Origin: Marinomonas spartinae
GTDB taxonomy: Bacteria > Pseudomonadota > Gammaproteobacteria > Pseudomonadales > Marinomonadaceae
DNA length: 64,000 nt
Assembly: GCF_900089775.1 (NCBI RefSeq)
Contig: NZ_FLOB01000005.1
Location: 62,001 to 126,000, forward strand
Direction: 5' to 3'
The position numbers were made by a program, and so were the translations under genes. Below are positions 1-10,162 of this stretch, piece after piece (within the stretch, counting starts at the first letter, position 1; each line of letters begins with the position of its first letter). Below the pieces are notes generated by a model. That model saw only the letters and a program-made list of their open reading frames with translations, was not told where the DNA came from and did no database searches.

Positions 1-123
1 ATTCAAAGAGCATAGGTTGGGTTGAGGAGAGATTGAATGAAATGCGATAAGATAAAATAGCCACCGTGTTGATCAATACGATGACTATTTTATAGGTGCC
101 ATTTGCTTGTTAAAAGGCCTAAA

Positions 124-1227
124 TTAATCCAAATTATTTAGAGCATCCAAATCCTCAGACAACGGCTCGTGATATTTTCTACCTAATTCATGGACCGCAT
201 CGATCAGATACTTAGGGTGATCTGGGTTAACAAACTGGTGAATACCATGGCCGAGGTTAAACACATGGCCTGTACCATGGCCGTAGCCAGACAGTACCAA
301 CTCTACTTCTCGTTCGATGACGTCCTTATCAGCGTATAAAACACAAGGGTCAATGTTGCCTTGTAGTGCTACTTTTTCGCCCACTCGTGCACGGGCTTCC
401 GCGATATCGGTTGTCCAGTCCAAGCCTAGTGCATCTGGGCCAGTTGCAGCCATGTTTTCTAACCATTGTCCGCCATTCTTGGTAAACATGATCACAGGGA
501 TGCGTTTGCCTTCGTGCTCACGAATTAGTCCGTCTAGAATCTGTTTCATATAAAGCAAAGAGAACTGTTGATACATTGGGCCACTTAAAGCGCCACCCCA
601 AGTATCAAAAATTTGTACTGCTTGGGCACCCGCTTTGATCTGTCCATTTAAATAAGCCGTAACGGATTTTGCGAGTTTGTCTAGCAAACCATGGAGCACT
701 TCAGGGCTTTGGTACATCATTCCTTTGATATGGCGAAAATCCTTGCTGGAGCCGCCTTCTACCATGTAGGTTGCTAGCGTCCATGGGCTTCCGGAAAAAC
801 CAATTAGCGGTACACGGCCATTCAGAGCATGACGAATGGTGGTGACGGCCTTCATGACATAATCTAGATCATCCGCTGAGGTGACAGGAAGTGCTTCCAT
901 ATCCGCTTGGGAGCGAACGGTATGCTTGAATTTTGGACCTTCACCTGTTTCAAAATACAAACCTAATCCCATAGCGTCTGGAATGGTTAAAATGTCCGAA
1001 AACAAAATAGCTGCGTCTAGGTCATAGCGTTCCAGGGGCTGCAGAGTTACTTCACAGGCAAAGGCGTCATTTTTGCACAGACTTAAAAAGTCACCTGCTG
1101 TGGCCCGACTTGCACGGTATTCTGGTAGGTAGCGGCCAGCTTGGCGCATCATCCAGACGGGGGTGGTATCGACCGGCTGTTTGAGTAGGGCGCGTAAAAA
1201 GCGATCATTTTTAAGCTCAGGAAACAT
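124..1227 (-). CDS. hemE: Uroporphyrinogen decarboxylase
   Basis: Cytoplasmic enzyme of haem biosynthesis that decarboxylates the four acetate side chains of uroporphyrinogen III to give coproporphyrinogen III. The 367-residue length is typical. The N-terminal family signature [13 protein letters not shown] lies at about residues 26-38 and the second signature, [17 protein letters not shown], near residue 143. The protein starts at an ATG with [15 protein letters not shown], as usual for the family. It appears monocistronic, separated by about 130 bp from the next minus-strand gene. Nothing is unusual about it. Confidence 0.97.
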   Translation of the reverse strand: MFPELKNDRFLRALLKQPVDTTPVWMMRQAGRYLPEYRASRATAGDFLSLCKNDAFACEVTLQPLERYDLDAAILFSDILTIPDAMGLGLYFETGEGPKFKHTVRSQADMEALPVTSADDLDYVMKAVTTIRHALNGRVPLIGFSGSPWTLATYMVEGGSSKDFRHIKGMMYQSPEVLHGLLDKLAKSVTAYLNGQIKAGAQAVQIFDTWGGALSGPMYQQFSLLYMKQILDGLIREHEGKRIPVIMFTKNGGQWLENMAATGPDALGLDWTTDIAEARARVGEKVALQGNIDPCVLYADKDVIEREVELVLSGYGHGTGHVFNLGHGIHQFVNPDHPKYLIDAVHELGRKYHEPLSEDLDALNNLD

Positions 1228-1355
1228 TCAGACTCTCCACTGGAAATTGTTTGTTGCTTTATTTTACCTAAGTTGATTTAGAAAAGCAGATTCAATAAAC
1301 CTAATTTATGCCAAATAGCGTGATAAAGACCAATTGCATTGATTTATCGCATGCA

Positions 1356-2201
1356 TTAGTCGCCCACATAACGTCTCAAACTGTGTATTTGCACCCTCTG
1401 TAAAGCGTGTTCAATATCGCCTGATTGATGCAACTCCTTGAGTACGTTAGGAAACGCTGCTTTGACTTGTTTGACTGTCATGCCAGGTTTTAAGTAGGGG
1501 GAGTAGAGGGCTTTTAACAGAATATAATCTAATGGGCTGAGATAGGTGTCGATGCTGTGATCATTAAAGACGGAAGGAAAAACCTCATCAGAATCATTTG
1601 GTAGACCAAGCAATTGAGTGATTTCTTCTACCACACAGTCTAATAATCGTGCTTTTTCTCGAGCATAATCTACGGGGATAATGATGGTTCCTCTTGTTAT
1701 TTCATGGCGTTGATTGAGGCGGAAGTTACCCAAGCAGACGGCTTCATTAAGTGCTTTGCGTATTTTATCTGGATTTCCAATGTATTGACGGACTTTGTCT
1801 TCAACATTTTTGTACTGGGTAAAAATGACAAGAATGCCTGCTCCCTTCGCCTGCTTGGTAAAATGGATGGGCATGCCTGAAATATAGGCAAGGTGGCCCA
1901 TTTGAGTCGTTAGTAGGTCAAGTTGTAGTTGTGAATCGCCAGTATCACTTTCAACGTAAACAGAAATTGGCTTTTCCCAACGTACCAACTTGGGGTGTTT
2001 GGTTTCTTTATATTCTCGCTCAAGGGCGATTTTTATAAAACTTTGTGTTATGTAAGCATCACTTTGCCAGCGTTCTTGGGCGAATGCGGGTAGGCAAAAA
2101 AGGGCTAAGAAAACACTCAGGTAGGTATATTTTAAGAGTGTTTTTTCAGAAGGTGGGTTACTCTGGGTCACTCGGTGACGGGGCAGTGAGTTTATGGGCA
2201 T
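1356..2201 (-). CDS. Exported DUF2927-family protein
   Basis: Probable secreted or periplasmic protein of unknown role. A hydrophobic stretch (YLSVFLALFCLPAFAQ) followed by a mature domain starting ERWQSDAYI looks like a signal peptide with cleavage after the second alanine of AFAQ. The mature domain resembles DUF2927, a family sometimes thought metallopeptidase-like; the region around EEITQLLGLPNDSDEVFPS matches that pattern, but I see no HExxH motif. The start is unclear: no ATG lies right before the signal sequence, and the nearest upstream in-frame ATG (2201) overlaps the end of the Nudix gene by 44 bp, suggesting translational coupling. The frame stays open to 2252. Confidence 0.6.
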   Translation of the reverse strand: MPINSLPRHRVTQSNPPSEKTLLKYTYLSVFLALFCLPAFAQERWQSDAYITQSFIKIALEREYKETKHPKLVRWEKPISVYVESDTGDSQLQLDLLTTQMGHLAYISGMPIHFTKQAKGAGILVIFTQYKNVEDKVRQYIGNPDKIRKALNEAVCLGNFRLNQRHEITRGTIIIPVDYAREKARLLDCVVEEITQLLGLPNDSDEVFPSVFNDHSIDTYLSPLDYILLKALYSPYLKPGMTVKQVKAAFPNVLKELHQSGDIEHALQRVQIHSLRRYVGD

Positions 2202-2694
2202 AATGATATAAGGCATCCAATGAATCCGGCGTAAATGATAATTGGTCATCATTGTTCAATACTTCATCGATACTCATTTCATGCACGGAAGCCACTTCTT
2301 TGGCTTGTAATACTAACGAGCCGTGAATACTTTCATCATAGCAGCAGCTATAGATTTTGCCCCAAATTTTAAACCCAGTGCCTTCAGTATAAAAAATGCC
2401 GTGGGAGGTAAGGTCGGCATCAAAGCCCATTTCTTCTTTTAGCTCGCGATGAGCAGACTCTATGTAAGATTCCCCTGTTTCGACCACACCCCCCGTCGCG
2501 ACACCATAAAAACCGGGGCAAAAAGCTTTATTATCTGTGCGCTTTTGAATGAGTAAGTTGCCCTTGGTATTAAAGACAAGAATATAGGTGACACGGTGGT
2601 AGTCTTCACCAAATTTCATTAAGTGGCGTGCAACTTCGCCAATAACCGTGTTGTTTTTATCAACAAGTGTAATGATTTCATCGGTGGTAGACAT
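2158..2694 (-). CDS. Nudix hydrolase
   Basis: Hydrolase of nucleoside-diphosphate-linked substrates; the exact substrate is unknown. The Nudix box is complete: G-x5-E-x7-REL-x-EE-x-G, spelled GGVVETGESYIESAHRELKE then EMGF, at about residues 69-90 of the 178-residue product. The N-terminus (MSTTDEIITLVDKNNTVIGE) resembles the YfcD/IPP-isomerase-like Nudix branch. I place the start at ATG 2694 because a GAG-type ribosome site lies just upstream and homologues start with this segment; an in-frame ATG at 2763 would add 23 residues without family character. Its end overlaps the downstream DUF2927 gene, so the two may form an operon. Confidence 0.88.
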   Translation of the reverse strand: MSTTDEIITLVDKNNTVIGEVARHLMKFGEDYHRVTYILVFNTKGNLLIQKRTDNKAFCPGFYGVATGGVVETGESYIESAHRELKEEMGFDADLTSHGIFYTEGTGFKIWGKIYSCCYDESIHGSLVLQAKEVASVHEMSIDEVLNNDDQLSFTPDSLDALYHYAHKLTAPSPSDPE

Positions 2695-2939
2695 AAGGCT
2701 CTCAGGTAATAAAGTGAATTGGCTATAAAAAAGCGCATGATAAAGGGTATCGGCATTTGCCATGAAAGAAAAGCATTTGCAAAAAAACTACTGGAATGAA
2801 AAGGGGCAATCACCTCATGCGGGAAAAGGCAGATCTTTTCGATAGAAAGAGCTGGATAGATTGTGTAATGGTTGAGTCATGAATTAAGAAAGCCTTATCA
2901 TAGTGGTGTAAGCATTGTGCTTAGAAACATTTAATCATT

Positions 2940-4007
2940 ATGGGACATGATACTGTGCAGATTTCTGATAACGATATTTTAGCCCTGACGCTGTCTAATC
3001 CAACGCATCTCGACCCGTTTGAGTTTGTTTTTCCTGGTGGTGTTGGTTTTGTTGTAGATACAGGGATTTTTCGTTTTGAACCGATGTCTACTCGGTTATC
3101 TAATGATCCAGTTAGCTTAGTTTTGTCGGTGGGGATTCATGGTAATGAAACGGGACCGATAGAGTTGGTGAATCAACTGGTAAAAAACATTTTATCGGGT
3201 AAGTTATCTTTAGCGATACGTCTACTGGTGGTGATTGGTAACCCGGTGTCTGCTAATCAAGCTACTCGATTTTGTGAGGTGAATTTAAACCGACTGTTCA
3301 ATGGGGCTTGGCAACAATATTTAACGAATGAAGAAGGTCTTGGAAGCAGTGAAGCTCGCCGAGCAGAGCGACTGGAAAAGGCTGTAAGCGATTTTTATGC
3401 ACAAGATTCTCATTGCACGTTGCGATTGCATTATGATCTACACACTGCTATCCGTGGTTCTAAATACGAAAAATTTGCGGTGCATCCTTTTATGGAGGAG
3501 CCCGTTTATCAACATGCTCAGTTTGGATTCTTAGTTGCCTCTGGGATTGAAGCAGTCCTCTTGTCGCACCAGCCAACCACCACCTTTTCTTATTATTCCT
3601 ATGCCGCCCACCGCGCCAATAGCTTTACGATTGAGTTAGGTAAAGTGCATCCTTTTGGTGAAAATGACTTGTCGAGTTTTACACAGATACAAAAGGCGCT
3701 CATTATCTTGCTAGAAAACGCGACGTTAGCACAGGGGGATTTATCGTCGATTCAGGTCTTTGCTGTTCAAGATGCTTTGGTAAAAAATGCTGATGATTAT
3801 CAACTGACCATTGCAGAAGATGAGGAAAACTTCACTGATTTTGAAGAAGGCTATGAGTTGGTGACTTCTTCAGCTGATGGATATCGCATTACGAAAACAG
3901 GCGATGCCATTGTGTTTCCGAATGCGAAGGTGCCGATCGGTCAACGAGCTGGCTTGGTAGTGCGTCCTATTGCCATTAATTCTTTAGCGTTTGAATTAAC
4001 CTCCTAA
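2940..4007 (+). CDS. astE: Succinylglutamate desuccinylase (AstE family)
   Basis: Zinc hydrolase predicted to cleave N-succinylglutamate to succinate and glutamate, the last step of the arginine succinyltransferase pathway. Zinc-binding residues are visible: H67 and E70 in GIHGNETGP, and a third histidine in the YDLHTAIRGS motif near residue 165. The 355-residue length is slightly above the usual 320-340. It stands alone here: no astA, astB, astC or astD lies within the window, so the ast assignment rests on sequence character only. A second, more distant AstE/AspA-family gene lies at 48159-49148. Confidence 0.85.
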   Translation: MGHDTVQISDNDILALTLSNPTHLDPFEFVFPGGVGFVVDTGIFRFEPMSTRLSNDPVSLVLSVGIHGNETGPIELVNQLVKNILSGKLSLAIRLLVVIGNPVSANQATRFCEVNLNRLFNGAWQQYLTNEEGLGSSEARRAERLEKAVSDFYAQDSHCTLRLHYDLHTAIRGSKYEKFAVHPFMEEPVYQHAQFGFLVASGIEAVLLSHQPTTTFSYYSYAAHRANSFTIELGKVHPFGENDLSSFTQIQKALIILLENATLAQGDLSSIQVFAVQDALVKNADDYQLTIAEDEENFTDFEEGYELVTSSADGYRITKTGDAIVFPNAKVPIGQRAGLVVRPIAINSLAFELTS

Positions 4008-4084
4008 TACTATTTTTGTGATTTTGATGGAAGAGGTCATAGCACAGGGATGTGACTTGAAAATCATTATTCTTTACTATACTG

Positions 4085-4100
4085 TTACGTTATAACGTAA
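4085..4100. promoter_or_regulatory. Candidate Zur box upstream of znuA
   Basis: A perfect 16-bp palindrome, TTACGTTATAACGTAA, lies 29 bp before the znuA start. Gammaproteobacterial Zur operators share a similar core (GTTATAnTATAAC-like). Its position fits repression of znuA when zinc is plentiful. The assignment is by motif likeness and context. Confidence 0.75.
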
Positions 4101-4128
4101 TTTATATCTAATAGGATTGAGGTAAGTA

Positions 4129-5112
4129 ATGAATAAGCTATTGATGGCGCTTAGTGCATCGGTGTTATCGCCTATGGTGTTGGCGAAACCAACGATCGTA
4201 ACCAGTATTAAACCTGTGTCTATGGTCGTGGAAGCCATTGCTGGAGACCGTGCGAATATTGAACAAATTGTCTCTAGTACGGCATCTCCTCATGATTTTG
4301 CCATGCGCCCCTCTGACTTGCGTAAAATAGGCCAAGCGGATGTGGTGGTTTGGGTCGGAGAGTCTCTAGAGCGTTTTCTGGAGAAACCGTTGGAAAATGC
4401 GGGTAAAGAAAAATCCTCTATTGAGTGGTTAACCTTGAATGGCATGACTCTCGAGAACTTTGCCAAAGGGCATGATCATGACCATCACCATGGTGACGAA
4501 GAGGATCATGGACATATGGAAGAGGTTGATCACCATGAGGACGACCATCATGATGAAGACCACGAAGAGCATCATCACGATGACGGTCATCACCATGAAG
4601 GGGTGAATCCACATGTCTGGATGTTGCCTAATAATGCCAAAGTGTTAGCAGAAGCCGTGACCAAACGTTTGTCTAAGTTGGATGCCGCTAATGCCAGTTA
4701 TTATCAGGCTAATTTACAAACCTTTGAAACCAAGTTGGCGGCGACGGATGCGCAAATTAAAAAAGCCATGCAAGCCGTTCATGGTGTGCCTTACATCGTT
4801 TTCCACGATGGCTATGGGTATTTTGAGCATCATTATGGATTGAATCATGCTGGCGCCATTACGGTTAGCCCTGAACGTCAGCCTGGCGCGAAAAAAGTGG
4901 CGGAGTTGCGTGAAGAAATCACCGAGCATAATGTGAAATGTGTGTTCAGTGAACCACAATTTAGCCCCGCTATTGTGAAGACCTTGCTAAGTGGTACTAA
5001 GGTTAATACGGCAGTGTTGGATCCGCTGGGTTCAGATATTAAATTAAGCCCAAATGCCTATTTTGATTTCTTAAAATCACTGAGTCATCAGTTCTCAAGT
5101 TGTCTTAAATAA
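4129..5112 (+). CDS. znuA: Zinc ABC transporter substrate-binding protein
   Basis: Periplasmic zinc-binding component of a high-affinity zinc importer. A Sec signal peptide (MNKLLMALSASVLSPMVLA) is followed by the cluster A-I domain starting KPTIVTSIKP. Residues about 114-160 form a very histidine- and acidic-rich loop (repeated HDHDHHH and HHDEDHEEHHH patterns), the ZnuA metal-capture loop. Further conserved pieces are GVNPHVWM, VFHDGYGYFE and FSEPQFSP. A Zur-box-like palindrome precedes it. The partner genes znuB, znuC and zur are not adjacent: upstream is astE and downstream is kdsD, so the permease and ATPase must be encoded elsewhere. Confidence 0.95.
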   Translation: MNKLLMALSASVLSPMVLAKPTIVTSIKPVSMVVEAIAGDRANIEQIVSSTASPHDFAMRPSDLRKIGQADVVVWVGESLERFLEKPLENAGKEKSSIEWLTLNGMTLENFAKGHDHDHHHGDEEDHGHMEEVDHHEDDHHDEDHEEHHHDDGHHHEGVNPHVWMLPNNAKVLAEAVTKRLSKLDAANASYYQANLQTFETKLAATDAQIKKAMQAVHGVPYIVFHDGYGYFEHHYGLNHAGAITVSPERQPGAKKVAELREEITEHNVKCVFSEPQFSPAIVKTLLSGTKVNTAVLDPLGSDIKLSPNAYFDFLKSLSHQFSSCLK

Positions 5113-5267
5113 AGGGGCTTGGGAGGCGATGAATAGACGAATTTCTTGATATTGCTCTAGGAGTCTTGGTCTGCTATCGCAGTGCTTTGGGTAAAAGTGT
5201 CTGCGATGGTAGGCGACTCACTCTGACCTCTGTATAATCAATGCACTTAATTATTCAGAGAAGTCAT

Positions 5268-6245
5268 ATGAGCAATACGTCCTCTATTAAGAGTATTCAC
5301 TCTGACGCTCTCATCGAGAGTGCTCGACACACTTTATCGACTCAAGCTCAATCCTTGCAGAACCTTGCCAATCAAGTGACCGAGGAGTTTGCCAAAGCCG
5401 TTCGCATGATTCTTGCGAGCGAAGGGCGCGCCATCATTTGTGGTATGGGAAAATCCGGTCACATTGGTAAAAAAATTGCGGCAACCCTGGCTTCTACCGG
5501 AACCCCAAGTTTTTTTCTTCATCCTAGTGAGGCGTTTCATGGTGATTTAGGGATGATTCAGCCACAAGACGTCTTACTCTTGATCAGTTTTTCAGGAGAA
5601 ACTGAGGAACTGATACGCTTGCTGCCTTCCCTAAAAGACTTTGGTAACCCATGTATTGCAATGGTGGGTAATCTCGACTCAACGTTGGCAAAACATTGTG
5701 ACTGTGTACTGGATATTTCCGTGGACAGAGAAACCTGCCCTAATAATCTTGCCCCCACTACGTCGACGACCATGACCACCGCTATGGGGGATGCATTGGC
5801 GGTGGCTTTGATGGAATGTCGCAACTTCCAGCCGCAAGACTTTGCGCGTTTTCATCCAGGCGGCAGCTTAGGACGTAAATTACTGACCCGTGTAAAAGAC
5901 TTAATGCACAAAGACAATTTGCCAGTTTGTGCGCCAGAGACCAGGTTAAAAGAAGCCATCTCAGTGATGACTCATGGTCGTATGGGGGTGGTGATTATTC
6001 AAGACAAAGGCCATTTACTCGGTATCTTCACCGATGGGGATTTACGTCGTGCTATGCTCAAAGAAAGTGAAGGGATGATACACAAGCCGATGTCTGAATT
6101 GATGACAGCAAAACCGAAAACTATTAATGAGAACGTCATGATTGTCCAAGCAGAAGAGCAAATGCTGCGTGACAAAATCACCTTGCTGGTGGTTGTCAAC
6201 GATCAGGGCAATTTGACTGGTTTGCTGGAAATCTACGACCGATAA
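5268..6245 (+). CDS. kdsD: Arabinose-5-phosphate isomerase
   Basis: Converts D-ribulose 5-phosphate to D-arabinose 5-phosphate, the first committed step towards Kdo for LPS. It has an N-terminal SIS sugar-isomerase domain (motif GMGKSGHIGKKIA, then HPSEAFHGDLG) and two C-terminal CBS domains from about residue 200. I chose ATG 5268 (MSNTSSIKS) because AGAGAAG lies at good spacing; an in-frame ATG at 5241 would add nine atypical residues. The result is 325 residues, normal for KdsD. It heads the run kdsD-kdsA-kdsC-kdsB. Confidence 0.95.
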   Translation: MSNTSSIKSIHSDALIESARHTLSTQAQSLQNLANQVTEEFAKAVRMILASEGRAIICGMGKSGHIGKKIAATLASTGTPSFFLHPSEAFHGDLGMIQPQDVLLLISFSGETEELIRLLPSLKDFGNPCIAMVGNLDSTLAKHCDCVLDISVDRETCPNNLAPTTSTTMTTAMGDALAVALMECRNFQPQDFARFHPGGSLGRKLLTRVKDLMHKDNLPVCAPETRLKEAISVMTHGRMGVVIIQDKGHLLGIFTDGDLRRAMLKESEGMIHKPMSELMTAKPKTINENVMIVQAEEQMLRDKITLLVVVNDQGNLTGLLEIYDR

Positions 6246-6307
6246 GCCTTGTGGCTGTCGATGAATGTTTGATGTTTACAGCGGTTTTATGTGAACGTCC
6301 ATATTGA

Positions 6308-7183
<876 letters not shown>

Positions 7184-7185
7184 TC

Positions 7186-7770
7186 ATGGATGAGAACTTT
7201 CTCGCAGGTTATCCATCGTTGCAAGACGCCAAGTCCCTTGTGAGTATGCTGCAAGGGCTGAAGTTGGTCGTGTTTGATGTGGACGGGGTCCTCACCGATG
7301 GCGGCTTATGGTACGCAGACGCTGGAGAGCAGGTAAAACGCTTTAATGTCAAAGATGGTGTGGCTATGAAGCTGTTGCCTAAGTGGGGTATCGATGTGGC
7401 GGTGATTACTGCAAAAGATTCGGCCCCCTTACGTAAGCGGATGAGCGACCTTGGGGTGGTGCACTTTTACCCCGGTTGTCATAATAAGGCCGAAGCGTTT
7501 GATGAGATTGCCTCAGCTCTTGGGGTGGCACCAGAGCAAGCCGCTTATGTGGGGGATGATGTAATCGATCTGCAAGTCATGCCCAAAGTGGGAGTGGCGT
7601 TTTGTCCAGCGGATGCCCATGTGCTTGTTCAGCGTCATAGTCATTTTGTACTGACAAAAGCGGCTGGCCAAGGTGTGGCGCGAGAAGTAGCAGACGTGAT
7701 TTTAGCTACGCGAATGTCGTTAGAAAGTGCCTATGAATGGGCGCAACAACCGGAGTTTGAGAAAAAATGA
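7186..7770 (+). CDS. kdsC: Kdo-8-phosphate phosphatase (HAD family)
   Basis: Removes phosphate from Kdo-8-phosphate to release Kdo. It is a small cap-less HAD phosphatase of 194 residues. The catalytic motif DVDGVLTDG sits near residue 30, motif II threonine in VITAKDS, and motif III in YVGDDVIDLQVM. Its stop overlaps the kdsB start by 4 bp, a sign of translational coupling. Confidence 0.95.
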   Translation: MDENFLAGYPSLQDAKSLVSMLQGLKLVVFDVDGVLTDGGLWYADAGEQVKRFNVKDGVAMKLLPKWGIDVAVITAKDSAPLRKRMSDLGVVHFYPGCHNKAEAFDEIASALGVAPEQAAYVGDDVIDLQVMPKVGVAFCPADAHVLVQRHSHFVLTKAAGQGVAREVADVILATRMSLESAYEWAQQPEFEKK

Positions 7771-8558
7771 GCCACGCTGAGTTACCTGAATTTCATATCG
7801 TGATTCCAGCCCGTTACGCGTCTCAGCGGTTTCCTAAAAAGTTAATGGCGGATTTAGGGGGGAAGCCCGTTTTACAATGGGGATATGAGCTCGCCCTGAA
7901 TGCTGGCGCAAAAACTGTCACCATCGCCACCGATCATGAGGTGATTTATCAAGCTGCTCAATCTTTTGGCGCGCCTGTTGTCATGACGCGAGATGATCAT
8001 GAAAATGGTACCGAACGCCTTGCGGAAGTGGCGGAAAAAATGGGCTGGCAGCAAGATGAAATCATCGTAAATGTGCAAGGGGATGAGCCTTTATTACCTG
8101 TTGAGCTGATACATTCGACTGTTGACGCGTTGGCACAAGACACAGCGTCTGAAATGGCCACCATTGCATGTAAAATTCATGATGCGGAAGACTTCTTCAA
8201 TCCCAATGTGGTAAAGGTTGTGTGTGATGAGCAAGGCCGAGCCTTGTATTTCAGCCGCGCGCCTATGCCATGGGATCGTAATGGTTTTATGGATAACGCT
8301 ACTAATGAAAGTTCGCTAGCAGAAGACTTTCCTGCTATGCGTCATATTGGCTTGTATGTGTACCGTGCCAGCTTATTGGCGAAGTACGCAACCTTGCCTA
8401 TGTCGCCTTTGGAAAAGTGGGAAAAACTGGAACAGCTGCGTTTTCTTCATCAAGGGATCAAGGTGCAAGTGGCACAAGCGTCTGGTTTACCTCCCCATGG
8501 TGTGGATACGCAAGATGATCTTGATGCATTGCGTAAGCATATTGCCTCAACTAGATGA
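7767..8558 (+). CDS. kdsB: CMP-Kdo synthetase
   Basis: Activates Kdo with CTP to CMP-Kdo, the donor used by WaaA for lipid A. The N-terminal nucleotide-binding motif IPARYASQRFPKK is followed by VNVQGDEPLLP and YFSRAPMPWDR, all typical; the 263-residue length is close to the family norm of about 250. It is the last gene of the Kdo operon: the ATG overlaps the kdsC stop, and a strong rho-independent terminator lies about 90 bp downstream. Confidence 0.96.
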   Translation: MSHAELPEFHIVIPARYASQRFPKKLMADLGGKPVLQWGYELALNAGAKTVTIATDHEVIYQAAQSFGAPVVMTRDDHENGTERLAEVAEKMGWQQDEIIVNVQGDEPLLPVELIHSTVDALAQDTASEMATIACKIHDAEDFFNPNVVKVVCDEQGRALYFSRAPMPWDRNGFMDNATNESSLAEDFPAMRHIGLYVYRASLLAKYATLPMSPLEKWEKLEQLRFLHQGIKVQVAQASGLPPHGVDTQDDLDALRKHIASTR

Positions 8559-8644
8559 CAGCCTCTTATATTTATACTTTCTGGAAAGTCGTCCCTTAGC
8601 CTTAGAAAGTAACAAACTCTCCCTTTTACCTTCTCGATACTCTG

Positions 8645-8673
8645 AAAACCATCCATGTTTTGGATGGTTTTTT
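8645..8673 (+). terminator. Rho-independent terminator of the Kdo operon
   Basis: A stem AAACCATCCA / TGGATGGTTT with a 5-nt loop is followed by a T run. It lies between kdsB and the next gene in the direction of transcription. Confidence 0.85.
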
Positions 8674-8857
8674 ATTTTCTTTCTAAAGTCATCCCTGCTT
8701 TGTGTCGATGAGTAGTTTGTACATATTTTTTGCAGAATTATCAAAAAAATAGTCAGAAACTCTTATATTGTCAGTAAATTGTATGTATTTAGAGTTAGGT
8801 AGGCTGGTTTTTCTTGTTGTTATGCCTGTTTAAATTTAGTTTGAGAAGAGTTGGTTT

Positions 8858-10162
8858 ATGAAAATTTACATCAGCATGTTTGGGGCTTTGTTTAGTTCGT
8901 TAACAATGGCGGCTATGCCTGTCTATTTGCCTGTGGGGTCAAGTTATACTTTGAGCGGGGTGATCAATCCTCGTGCGTTGTCGACGTCGTTATCAAATCC
9001 TGCTGCGCCTTATTTGATGGGCAGTGTGTCCTCTGGGCAAAATGTTCGTTTGGGGTTGCTTGGTCCGGTTGGTCTCTCCTACGAGCTGGGAGAAGTCGGG
9101 AATTTGACGGATAAGGTCGATGATTTAGAGAGCCTGTTAAATCGTACGGACTATCAATCACAAGCTGAGGTTGATGCGGCGATAGCCAAAGCAAACTCGA
9201 TTGTTAGAGATGTGGCAAGTACAGCTTACATAAAAGTAGCGGGCAGTAGTCAAATCCCTTTTATGCCCTTTATCTATAAAACCAATACCCGTGGCGCGTT
9301 TATAATAGATGCTAGCGCTTCCTTTTTGGGAAGAGCGAATGTATTAGCTGATGATATCGTTGCTGAACAAACTGGCTCCACCTACAAGATCAAATCAGAC
9401 ACTTCGTTTTACGTCAAAAAAGCAACGGATTTACGACTGGGCTTGGGTTACAGCCAGAGTGTACTGAGAACGAATTACGGTGAATTAATTGGTGGCGTAA
9501 AAGCCAATCTACATAGAATTTCTTTAGGTCGTTCATTAGTTGTTTTAACTGATGAAAATGATGATGCCAGTAAAGTATTTACTGACTCCCTGTTTAGTGA
9601 TCAGCATTCGAGTTCCAATGTAGGGATCGATATCGGTGCTATCTGGGTGAGTAATCACTATCAGCTGGGGGCTACAGTTGCCAATATTAATCAACCAAAA
9701 TTTGATTATGCTGACCTTGGAAATTGCTCCAATTTATCAGGTTCAAAGTTAACAAGTTGTAATGCTGCTGTGGTGTTTTCTGGAAAGGGTAAGTTGGATT
9801 TATCTGAAACCTACCAGATGAAAACACAAAGTACCATTGATGGAGCCATTACCTCACGAAATCGCCAATGGATATTGGCTGGATCCTATGATTTAAACAG
9901 TGTTAAAGACCCCGTTGGGGATAAGTACCGCTGGGCGGTGGCGTCTTTATCTTTCTTTAGCGATAACTTGATCGCACCAGGTTTTCGAGTGGGTTATCGG
10001 GAGAACCTCGTGGGTAGTCAATTAAAATACGTGACTGGGGGTCTGACCTTTTTCCGCCGTTTAAATTTAGATGTTGCCGTTTCAACGGGGACAACCGAAT
10101 ACAATGGGCACTCCATACCACGAAGTGCCTATTTTTCTATTGGTTACGATATGGCGTTTTAA
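8858..10162 (+). CDS. TraF_2-family outer-membrane protein
   Basis: Predicted outer-membrane beta-barrel protein of the group annotated conjugal transfer protein TraF (PF13729-like). The name is misleading, because members are common on marine chromosomes far from any conjugation locus. A signal peptide (MKIYISMFGALFSSLTMAAMP) precedes a domain with PRALSTSLSNPAAPYLM, and many alternating hydrophobic strands with conserved glycine and tyrosine follow up to a terminal aromatic residue (SIGYDMAF). The C-terminal phenylalanine fits a barrel end. No other transfer gene is nearby. It converges with fau, and the two ends overlap by 4 bp. Confidence 0.7.
   Translation: MKIYISMFGALFSSLTMAAMPVYLPVGSSYTLSGVINPRALSTSLSNPAAPYLMGSVSSGQNVRLGLLGPVGLSYELGEVGNLTDKVDDLESLLNRTDYQSQAEVDAAIAKANSIVRDVASTAYIKVAGSSQIPFMPFIYKTNTRGAFIIDASASFLGRANVLADDIVAEQTGSTYKIKSDTSFYVKKATDLRLGLGYSQSVLRTNYGELIGGVKANLHRISLGRSLVVLTDENDDASKVFTDSLFSDQHSSSNVGIDIGAIWVSNHYQLGATVANINQPKFDYADLGNCSNLSGSKLTSCNAAVVFSGKGKLDLSETYQMKTQSTIDGAITSRNRQWILAGSYDLNSVKDPVGDKYRWAVASLSFFSDNLIAPGFRVGYRENLVGSQLKYVTGGLTFFRRLNLDVAVSTGTTEYNGHSIPRSAYFSIGYDMAF

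Noticed and set aside
4418-4614. Antisense frames opposite the znuA histidine-rich loop
   Set aside because: They arise from the repetitive CAT/GAT codons of the loop; no ribosome site or family character.
8858-10162. Conjugation gene traF
   Set aside because: The family name is misleading; no other transfer gene is near, and the protein looks like a chromosomal outer-membrane barrel.
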